The notes under the pieces were generated by a model. It was not told the origin of the DNA and did not search any database. It saw only the letters and a list, made by a program, of their open reading frames with translations. From contig DCZC01000138.1 in the NCBI GenBank assembly GCA_002331565.1, forward strand, positions 1,044 to 13,153: a stretch of 12,110 nt of DNA, in the 5' to 3' direction. The DNA is from Gemmatimonas sp. UBA2094 (GTDB lineage Bacteria > Gemmatimonadota > Gemmatimonadetes > Gemmatimonadales > Gemmatimonadaceae). The translations under genes were made by a program, and so were the position numbers. Shown in pieces: positions 7,301 through 12,110 of this stretch (within the stretch, counting starts at the first letter, position 1; the number at the start of each line of letters is the position of its first letter).

Positions 7301-7765
7301 GGCGTCGGAATCGAGGACGCGCCGGCAATCGACCCGTAGCGCGGCGATGCGCGGCCCACTGCGATGGGTCGAGATCGCCGCGAAGCATAGCGTACTACCG
7401 GTGGTGCCCGCGGCGGCCTTCGTCGTGTCGAGGAGCAGCAGGCACCAGAGCCGGTCGGGAGCCGACCGGCAGATCGCCGCCGCCACGCGCCTCGTGCGCT
7501 CCCGCATGTCGACGGCCGACGCCGCGTCCTCGCCGGGCTCGAGCTCGGCGATGAGCAGACGCAGCGTGCCCGGACCGCTCGCCAGCCACGCATGGCGGAC
7601 AAGAGCCGCGATGCCGAGTGATCGGCGGAGCGACGCGTCGAGGGCGATGTGATCGTCGAAACCCAGCGCGCGGGCGAGGGGGCGCGCCGTCGACAGCGAG
7701 TCGGAACGCGCGAGCAGGTCGGCGGCAGCACGGAGAGTAAGCACGACGCCACGATGGCACCGCAT
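4382..7765 (-). CDS. Eco57I/PglX-type adenine-N6 DNA methyltransferase, large
   Basis: The 1127-aa protein has a ~330-residue N-terminal region, then RRSGSYYTP (371-379) at the entry of the methylase fold, the SAM-binding motif I DPACGSGAF (434-442), a long Arg-rich helical insertion (about 536-630), and catalytic motif IV NPPW (657-660). A C-terminal region (about 790-1115) with LRPAIRGDGI (901-910) and LPRLVWADIARR (988-999) resembles the TaqI/Eco57I-type target-recognition domain. This layout is that of type IIG, BREX PglX and DISARM DrmMI enzymes, which methylate adenine N6. The N-terminal region occupies the place of the nuclease in type IIG enzymes, but I see no PD-(D/E)xK motif. The start used is ATG 7765; a GTG at codon 7 or 8 is possible. 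It overlaps the helicase gene by 8 nt and is divergent from the chromate-transporter-like gene. Confidence 0.9.
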   Translation of the reverse strand: MRCHRGVVLTLRAAADLLARSDSLSTARPLARALGFDDHIALDASLRRSLGIAALVRHAWLASGPGTLRLLIAELEPGEDAASAVDMRERTRRVAAAICRSAPDRLWCLLLLDTTKAAAGTTGSTLCFAAISTHRSGPRIAALRVDCRRVLDSDAETVRALADIHEPDALLRHARLGDILRRDALGHRFYRALEHTVETLAGSLAPRLTARTVRPERVPTSEERRELALLCASRCLFLAFLEAKGWLDERRDFLLHHTVRRLEAGGRLHDRLLRPLFFGTLNTPRRHRAPTARAFGTVPFLNGGLFSPTPLERRFQRWNFSDDAITGLVVSLIDRYRFTAHEDSADWSEAAVDPEMLGRAFEGLMADTERRRSGSYYTPPTLVAHTVRAALAALLPATPLMSRLLDGSAVAGDVATEAERTALRERLEQLRVIDPACGSGAFLVHVLETLDRLLVQAGDARDSHRRRRDLLAHCIFGVDRQPIAVWLCELRLWLSVVIECQVVHPDRIPPLPNLDHHIRVGDSLAGGTFRYAPPGARRLTRLRERYTRASGVRKQRLADTLDREERARTVNEVRRRHDALRTERRGLLRALRARDLFGERRRVQRTERLRLEALRNRARELHAEAQRLERGGALPFRFGAMFADVAAEGGFTLIIGNPPWVRPHALPAREREWLRTEFRVMRSAGWREGAARAGAGAGFSAQADLSAAFVERSVQLLAPSGVLALLVPAKLWRTLSGGGVRRLLLEHTTLRELHDWSDAPAQFDAATYPSLVVATRTDAADPPATLPAAVRHAAPVAVPVRCGITRRHTVTFPRDAHTLPLQGDPDAPWILLPPAAHTAFETLRAAGIPLGSSALGRPLLGVKCGCNAAFLVHATEHADDTATVTSLSGPVRQGVIERALLRPAIRGDGIADPFTHDTRASGRSDSTPLGDLRVLWTHGADGLPLRTLPPATTRWLAQWRPRLQSRRDSRHAQPWWTLFRTDAARAELPRLVWADIARRLRCTVLPAGDPSVPLNSCYVMRLPSLDDAYALQSLLSSTIANAWLGVLAEPARGGFRRFLGWTVAALPVPRDWPRAVRLLRPFGAALTQSPAGTPSRVSLAALDAAVLQAYQLPPLMISPLLDWYHHD

Positions 7766-7842
7766 CGCCGGGCGTGTGTCACCACAATCGTCGGCATTGG
7801 ATCATTCCGACGCGGGCACCCGCGGCGCATCTTTCGTGCATC
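7766..7842. promoter_or_regulatory. Divergent intergenic region with a short inverted repeat
   Basis: These 77 bp separate the methylase start from the proposed start of the ChrA-like gene and must carry both promoters if the module is transcribed from here. The interrupted inverted repeat CGCGGG-CA-CCCGCG (7811-7824) could be an operator or a small hairpin. I see no clear -35/-10 pair and no strong Shine-Dalgarno on either side. Confidence 0.3.
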
Positions 7843-8997
7843 ATGTCGCCTAGCTCTCACCACGGCTCACTCGCCGAGGTCGCGGCCGTCTTCACCCGGC
7901 TCGGCCTCACCGCCTTCGGCGGCCCCGCGGCACACATCGCGGCCATGGAAGACGAGCTCGTCGCGAAGCGCGCATGGGTCACGCGCGATGCCTTCGCCGA
8001 TCTGGTGGGTGCGGCGAATCTGATTCCCGGCCCCAACTCCACCGAGCTGGCCATTCATCTGGGCTACCGGCGCGCCGGGTGGGCGGGGCTCGTCGTGGCG
8101 GGGTGTTGCTTCATCGTGCCGGCGGTGGCGCTCGTGTGGCTCGTTGCGTGGGCGTACGTGGGCTACGGTGCGCGGGTGGAGGTGCAGGCCATGCTGCGGG
8201 GGATGCAACCGGCGGTGCTGGCCGTGGTGGTGCAGGCGATCTGGCGTCTGAAGGGGAGTCTCGCGCGTACCCGAACCGGTGCGGTGCTGGCAGCGCTGGC
8301 CTTCGCGGGACTCGTGCTCGGGGTGTCCGAACTCACGCTGCTGCTGGCCGCCGTCGGCGCTGCGCTTCTGTGGACGCTGGCGGAGCGCGGTGGCGAATCC
8401 TCGTCGCGTCTCACCGCGATACCGGTGAGCGCGCTGGGGCTCCTTCCGGCGGCAGCCGGGGCGGCAGCGGCGCCGCTCCTCTCCAATGCCGCCATCTTCG
8501 TGAGCTTCGCGCGCATCGGCAGCGTGCTCTTCGGCAGCGGCTACGTCCTGCTCGCCTTCCTGCGTGGCGAGTTCGTCACGCGACTCGGCGTGCTGTCGGA
8601 GGCGCAACTGCTCGATGCCATCGCCGTCGGGCAGGTCACCCCCGGTCCCGTCTTCTCGGCCGCCACCTTCGCCGGATATCTGCTGGGCGGGCATGGCGGC
8701 GCGGCCGCCGCGACCGCGGGCATCTTCCTTCCCGCCTTCGTGGGGGTGGCCGTCACGGCCCCGTTCGTGGCCCGCCTGCGCGCGTCGCCCGTGCTGAGCC
8801 GCATCCTCGACGCGGTGAACGCCGTTGCGCTGGCCCTCATGGCCGGGGTCGTGCTGCTCATGCTGCGCGGCTTCGCACCGTCGCCGCTGTCGCTGGCTAT
8901 CTTGGGAGTGGCCAGCATCCTCCTGATCCACACGTCGATCGGCGCCGGGTGGGTGCTGGCGGGTGGGGCCGTCGCCGGCCTCGCCCGCATGTGGTAA
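7843..8997 (+). CDS. chrA: ChrA-family (CHR) transporter, two-domain
   Basis: From the ATG at 7843 the product is 384 aa, the usual size of the long, two-CHR-domain form. Both halves show the repeated family signature: TRLGLTAFGGPAAHI with NLIPGPNSTEL in the first ~70 residues, and ARIGSVLFGSGYVLLAFLRG (from ~220) with GQVTPGPVFSAATFAGYLLG (from ~262) in the second. Many hydrophobic helices follow each signature, so it is an inner-membrane protein. The family exports chromate, coupled to sulfate or proton gradients, though many chromosomal members have no proven chromate role. An upstream ATG at 7774 in the same frame would add 23 polar, His/Arg-rich residues and overlap the promoter region of the methylase, so 7843 is preferred. 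No chrB-like regulator is adjacent. Confidence 0.9.
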   Translation: MSPSSHHGSLAEVAAVFTRLGLTAFGGPAAHIAAMEDELVAKRAWVTRDAFADLVGAANLIPGPNSTELAIHLGYRRAGWAGLVVAGCCFIVPAVALVWLVAWAYVGYGARVEVQAMLRGMQPAVLAVVVQAIWRLKGSLARTRTGAVLAALAFAGLVLGVSELTLLLAAVGAALLWTLAERGGESSSRLTAIPVSALGLLPAAAGAAAAPLLSNAAIFVSFARIGSVLFGSGYVLLAFLRGEFVTRLGVLSEAQLLDAIAVGQVTPGPVFSAATFAGYLLGGHGGAAAATAGIFLPAFVGVAVTAPFVARLRASPVLSRILDAVNAVALALMAGVVLLMLRGFAPSPLSLAILGVASILLIHTSIGAGWVLAGGAVAGLARMW

Positions 8998-9056
8998 TCC
9001 CGCATTCGTCGTCACATCCGCGCGCTGTTCGCGATCTCCTCAAGCCCACGCTGCCC

Positions 9057-9908
9057 GTGTCACTGCGCACCTGCTGGATCAACGGCTCGTACGTCTCCGA
9101 AGCCGATGCTCACGTCTCCATCTTCGATCGCAGCGTGCTGTTCGGCGACGGCGTCTACGAAGTCGCGGCAGTCTTCAACGGACGCCTGCTCGACGCCGAC
9201 CGGCATCTGGTGCGCCTCGAACGGTCGATGCGCGAGATCGCGCTGCCGGCGCCGGCCTCGTCGGCGGAGCTTGAGGCAGTGATGCAGGAGCTCGCCACGC
9301 GGAACGGTATCACGGAAGGGCTCGTGTATCTGCAGGTCACGCGCGGCGCGGCCGAGCGCGATTTCGCGTTCCCGGACCACGTGCAACCCACGGTATTCGC
9401 CTTCGCGCGTCCCAAGAAGCTGAGTGACGACCCCAATCAGCACGGCATCCGCGTGCACGTCGTGCCGGACATCCGCTGGCAGCGGTGCGACATCAAGAGC
9501 ACGGCGATGCTGGCGCAGGTGCTCGCGAAGCAGGCGGCGCGACAGGCCGGCGCGTTCGAAGCCATGATGCATGAAGACGGGCTCGTGACCGAAGGCGGAT
9601 CGAGCAACCTGTGGATCGTGCGTGACGGCATCGCGTATACGCGGCCGTTGTCGCGCGACATCCTCGCCGGCATCACGCGCCACGTGTGTCTCGATGTGGC
9701 CGACGAGGCCCAGGTGTCGGTGGTGCAGCGGGCGTTCACCGTCGAACAGGCGATCAATGCCGACGAATGCTTCATCACCAGTGCCACGAGCTTCGTGCTG
9801 CCGGTGACGCGCATCGATGAGCACGTGGTAGGCAACGGCGCGCCGGGCCCGGTAACGCTGCGTATGCGCGACGCGTATCTGGCGCGCGCACACCGGCTCA
9901 CCACGTAA
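9057..9908 (+). CDS. dat: D-amino-acid (D-alanine) aminotransferase, PLP fold type IV
   Basis: The 283-aa product matches the family's usual length and aligns throughout with Bacillus D-alanine aminotransferase. Seen are the N-terminal WINGSYVSEAD, the PLP-site segment RSVLFGDGVYE (25-35), VTRGAAERDFAFP (94-106), the Schiff-base lysine K147 in DIRWQRCDIKS (138-148), and E179 in VTEGGSSNLW, which contacts the pyridine nitrogen. The enzyme interconverts D-alanine and D-glutamate with their 2-oxo acids, linking D-amino acids of peptidoglycan to central metabolism; it is cytosolic. The canonical R-x-H carboxylate trap is R101-D102-F103 here, so the His is missing and substrate preference may differ. 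GTG 9057 is chosen because it gives the family N-terminus; CTG 9051 is the alternative. No obvious Shine-Dalgarno is seen. The gene starts 59 bp after the ChrA-like gene. Confidence 0.92.
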   Translation: MSLRTCWINGSYVSEADAHVSIFDRSVLFGDGVYEVAAVFNGRLLDADRHLVRLERSMREIALPAPASSAELEAVMQELATRNGITEGLVYLQVTRGAAERDFAFPDHVQPTVFAFARPKKLSDDPNQHGIRVHVVPDIRWQRCDIKSTAMLAQVLAKQAARQAGAFEAMMHEDGLVTEGGSSNLWIVRDGIAYTRPLSRDILAGITRHVCLDVADEAQVSVVQRAFTVEQAINADECFITSATSFVLPVTRIDEHVVGNGAPGPVTLRMRDAYLARAHRLTT

Positions 9909-9929
9909 CCGCTATCGCCCCGCCGCGTC

Positions 9930-10070
9930 ATGTCACTCACCGTGCTGCGTGAGCCGCCGCCGCTCGGCGCCGGTGCCACTTTGAAGGCCGACGCGCGTAC
10001 CTTGCTGGTGCACCGTCAGGGGCTCATCGATTCACTCCCACTCGCTCGCACACCGGAGCCGATGCCATGA
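9930..10070 (+). CDS. Possible 46-aa ORF overlapping the rhodanese start
   Basis: An ATG at 9930 opens 46 codons with mostly G/C third positions and ends in ATGA, the last four bases of this frame being the first four of the rhodanese gene. That overlap is typical of translationally coupled genes. The product is Pro/Leu-rich (LREPPPLGAGATLKAD near the start) and matches nothing I know. There is no clear Shine-Dalgarno, and the rhodanese has its own GGAG, so this may be only a leader region by chance open. Confidence 0.3.
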   Translation: MSLTVLREPPPLGAGATLKADARTLLVHRQGLIDSLPLARTPEPMP

Positions 10071-10423
10071 AGACCGCGCAGCAGCTCATCGCCGAAGCCA
10101 AGGCCGCCATCACCGAAGTGACGGCCCGTGAAGTCCAGGATGCGCTGGAGCGCGGAGACGCGCTCACGCTCATCGACATCCGTGAGCAGAACGAGTGGGC
10201 CATGGGCCATGCGGCTCCGGCGCAGTATATCGGGCGCGGCGTACTCGAGAGCCAGATCGAAGCCAAGGTGCCTCGGGACGCCCGCGTGGTGCTCATTTGC
10301 GCCAGCGGCAACCGTTCGGCGCTCGCGGCGGTCACGCTGCAGGAGATGGGGTACACCAACGTCGCGTCGCTCGCGGGCGGCTTCCGTGACTGGGTGGCTT
10401 CGGGCGGCGCGGTCGCCGACTGA
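10067..10423 (+). CDS. Single-domain rhodanese-like protein
   Basis: The 118-aa protein is one rhodanese domain. Residues 17-60 (EVTAREVQDAL, LTLIDIREQNEWAMGHAAPAQYIGRG) are the first half, and the active-site loop is CASGNRSA (78-85) with the sulfur-accepting Cys78 and the C-x-x-G-x-R-S pattern of active sulfurtransferases. LAGGFRDWVASG (102-113) is the usual C-terminal motif. It probably transfers sulfane sulfur from thiosulfate or persulfides in the cytosol; the acceptor is unknown. A GGAG 9 nt before the ATG supports this start. It is followed 28 bp later by the NUDIX gene, in the same direction. Confidence 0.93.
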   Translation: MKTAQQLIAEAKAAITEVTAREVQDALERGDALTLIDIREQNEWAMGHAAPAQYIGRGVLESQIEAKVPRDARVVLICASGNRSALAAVTLQEMGYTNVASLAGGFRDWVASGGAVAD

Positions 10424-10451
10424 TCGGCCGCCCGCATCGGCGAACCGACTC

Positions 10452-11063
10452 TTGCAGAGTGCCTTGGAGCATCCCCTCGTGGCGGCGCTGGCCGCACGGC
10501 TGTCGCTGCGCGTGCCCGTCGATGCCCGACGGGAAGACGTCACACGTCTCGCCGCGGTGGCGGCCGTGCTGCGGGTGGTGGACGGCGCGCCGGAGTTGCT
10601 GTTCATCAAGCGCGCCGAGCACGAGGGCGATCCGTGGAGCGGGCATATGGCCTTTCCCGGTGGTCGGCACGAGCCGGGCGACTCCACACTCGAAGACACG
10701 GCGTGTCGCGAGAGTCTCGAGGAACTCGCGCTCGATCTGCGCGCCGGTACGATTCTCGGGCGACTCGACGATTTGGCGCCACGCTCACCCGCACTGCCGC
10801 CGATTCTCATCCGGCCGTACGTCGCGGTGGTCGCCCCCGACGTCACCTTTTCGCCAAGTGACGAGGTGGCGGCAACGTTCTGGGTCCCGCTGGCCGTATT
10901 GGCGCACGAGGACTCGCGAGCCGAACATGTGATGACCATCAACGGGGCCCGGGCGCGCTTTCCGGGATTCCGCGTGCACGAGCACATCGTGTGGGGACTT
11001 ACCGAACGCATCGTGCAGCAGTTGCTGTCGCTTCTGGATGACGGTGCGACTACCGGCGTTTGA
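10452..11063 (+). CDS. NUDIX hydrolase, CoA pyrophosphatase (NudL)-like
   Basis: Taken from TTG 10452 the product is 203 aa. The NUDIX box runs FPGGRHEPGDSTLEDTACRE with SLEELAL (residues ~68-94), giving metal-binding E87, E90 and E91. The spacing, with one extra residue before RE, and the preceding LLFIKRAEHEGDPWSGHMAFPGG (UPF0035-type) are those of CoA diphosphatases such as E. coli NudL and eukaryotic NUDT7, which cleave CoA or acyl-CoA to phosphopantetheine and 3',5'-ADP. The CoA specificity is inferred from motif form. No in-frame ATG exists between the rhodanese stop and the domain, so initiation is at TTG 10452, TTG 10464 or GTG 10479; the last has a TTGGAG 9-12 nt upstream. Co-directional with its neighbours, 28-bp and 30-bp gaps. 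Confidence 0.87.
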   Translation: MQSALEHPLVAALAARLSLRVPVDARREDVTRLAAVAAVLRVVDGAPELLFIKRAEHEGDPWSGHMAFPGGRHEPGDSTLEDTACRESLEELALDLRAGTILGRLDDLAPRSPALPPILIRPYVAVVAPDVTFSPSDEVAATFWVPLAVLAHEDSRAEHVMTINGARARFPGFRVHEHIVWGLTERIVQQLLSLLDDGATTGV

Positions 11064-11093
11064 CGCCGCAGAGGATGGCCGGTGATATCAGGC

Positions 11094-12110
11094 ATGAAGA
11101 CACGTACTGCACTCATGGCCGTGGCGGCCGTGAGTCTCGCCTCCTGTCGCAGCGGCTCGGCGCCATCGGTGGTCGCGCCGATGTCAGGCAAGCGGGTGGA
11201 GGGCAGCAAGGGGATGGTGGCTGCCTCGCACCCCGATGCCGCCGGGGCGGGTGCCACCGTGCTGGCGCAGGGAGGCAATGCGGTCGATGCCTTCGTGGCT
11301 ACCGCGTTCGCCCTGTCGGTCACCGATGTTTCGCAAACCGGGCTCGGTGGCGGCGGCGCGATGACCTACTACGATGCGGCAGCCCGCAAGGTCGAGCATC
11401 TGTCGTTCTATCCGCGCACGGGTAGTGACGCCGCGTGGGCCCGTCCGGACACCTCGCAGGGGCGGGCACCGGGGCGTGCGGCGGCGGTGCCCGGCATGGT
11501 GGCCGGTTTGCTGGAGGCGCATGGCAAGTGGGGCTCGCTGCCGCTCGCGCAGGTCATGGCGCCCTCCATCCGTCTTGCGCGCGAGGGCTTCATCGTTTCG
11601 CCGCTGCTGGCCCGCACCATCGAGCGCTCACGCGCCAGGATGCAGGCGGATTCGCTGGCGATGCTGCGCTTCATGCCCAACGGCGAACCGCTGCGGCCCG
11701 GCGAGCGACTGGTGCAGCCCGAACTGGCGAATACGCTCGAGCGTGTCCGCGATGGCGGGCGTGCGGCCTTTTATACCGGTGCCATCGCAGAGCGGGTAAG
11801 CGCCAAGGTGCAGTCGCGCGGAGGGCTCATCAGCGTGGACGACATGCGGCGCTATCCCACACTCGCCGTGCGTCCGGTGTGCACCACGTGGCGTGGATAC
11901 ACCGTCATCGGCGCCCCGCCCCCAATGGGTGGCGCATCGGTGCTGGAGATGCTGCAGATGGCCCAGGTTACCGGCGTGGCCGATGCCGGGGGGTTGACGG
12001 AGCGTGGAGAGGCCGTGGTGAAGTTGGCCGACATCATGCGCCTCGCCGGCGCCGACGGTGGGCGTTGGCGCGGTGATCCGACGGCGCTGCGCGTCCCGGC
12101 GCGCGGCGCG
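11094..12110 (+). CDS. Gamma-glutamyltransferase-family lipoprotein, 3' end cut
   Basis: The frame is open for 339 codons to the window end. Residues 1-18 form a lipoprotein signal peptide with lipobox LASC and Cys18 as the lipidated residue, so the enzyme is exported and membrane-anchored. The family pattern follows: MVAASHPDAAGAGATVLAQGGNAVDAFVATAFALS, the glycine cluster GLGGGGAMTYYD (83-94), AAVPGMVAGLLEAHGKWG, LAREGFIVS, and RPVCTTWRGYTVIGAPPPMGG (260-280), equivalent to the PPSSGG region. The autoprocessing Thr of the small subunit lies beyond the window. Family members cleave or transfer gamma-glutamyl groups of glutathione, or act as related acylases. The usual RExAP substrate motif is replaced by SFYPRTGSDAA (104-114), so this may be a divergent group with another substrate. 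The ATG at 11094 is chosen for the signal peptide; it follows the NUDIX stop by 30 bp. Confidence 0.85.
   Translation, partial: MKTRTALMAVAAVSLASCRSGSAPSVVAPMSGKRVEGSKGMVAASHPDAAGAGATVLAQGGNAVDAFVATAFALSVTDVSQTGLGGGGAMTYYDAAARKVEHLSFYPRTGSDAAWARPDTSQGRAPGRAAAVPGMVAGLLEAHGKWGSLPLAQVMAPSIRLAREGFIVSPLLARTIERSRARMQADSLAMLRFMPNGEPLRPGERLVQPELANTLERVRDGGRAAFYTGAIAERVSAKVQSRGGLISVDDMRRYPTLAVRPVCTTWRGYTVIGAPPPMGGASVLEMLQMAQVTGVADAGGLTERGEAVVKLADIMRLAGADGGRWRGDPTALRVPARGA

Noticed and set aside
1945..7765. Complete DISARM or BREX locus
   Set aside because: No drmA, drmB, drmC, pglZ, brxC or related genes lie on either side; only the methylase and helicase are present.
6469..7863. 464-codon minus-strand frame overlapping the methylase start
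   Set aside because: Its product is a Ser/Arg/Pro-rich low-complexity sequence typical of a shifted frame; the methylase frame has recognisable domains.
7867..9015. 382-codon minus-strand frame antisense to the ChrA-like gene
   Set aside because: The product is Gly/Arg/His-rich with no domain, while the plus strand encodes both CHR signatures.

Overview
The window is GC-rich and densely coded, with third codon positions strongly biased to G/C. It looks like a chromosomal segment of a GC-rich soil- or freshwater-type bacterium. A Gemmatimonadota relative such as Gemmatimonas would fit the overall protein flavour. That assignment is inference, because no rRNA or marker gene is present.

Left end (1-1250): on the minus strand, the 5' part of an ImuA/RecA-like SOS-mutagenesis gene runs off the window edge. 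Upstream of it is a small unrecognised minus-strand gene (311-514) closed by a clear intrinsic terminator (276-302). Each of these two genes is preceded by an identical 19-bp element built as TTCGGT-N5-TTCGGT (11-bp period) on the coding strand. This looks like a shared operator and may be this lineage's LexA box. A plus-strand pterin-4a-carbinolamine dehydratase (713-1024) follows, then about 220 bp with no convincing gene.

Centre (1248-7765, minus strand): three tightly packed genes are transcribed right to left. They are a 1127-aa Eco57I/PglX-type adenine-N6 DNA methyltransferase, an 814-aa SNF2-type helicase/translocase whose start overlaps the methylase stop by 8 nt, and a HAD phosphatase beginning 4 nt after the helicase stop. 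The methylase plus helicase form a probable DNA-modification/anti-phage module. It has the core enzyme pair of class 1 DISARM-like or split type ISP-like systems, but no DISARM partner or separate nuclease gene lies in this stretch.

Right (7843-12110, plus strand): a two-domain ChrA-family transporter is transcribed divergently from the methylase. A D-amino-acid aminotransferase follows. Next come a possible 46-aa ORF overlapping a single-domain rhodanese, a CoA-pyrophosphatase-like NUDIX hydrolase, and a lipoprotein gamma-glutamyltransferase-like gene cut by the window end. Short gaps (about 30-160 bp) suggest a co-directional metabolic cluster. No tRNA, rRNA, insertion sequence, CRISPR array or integrase was seen.
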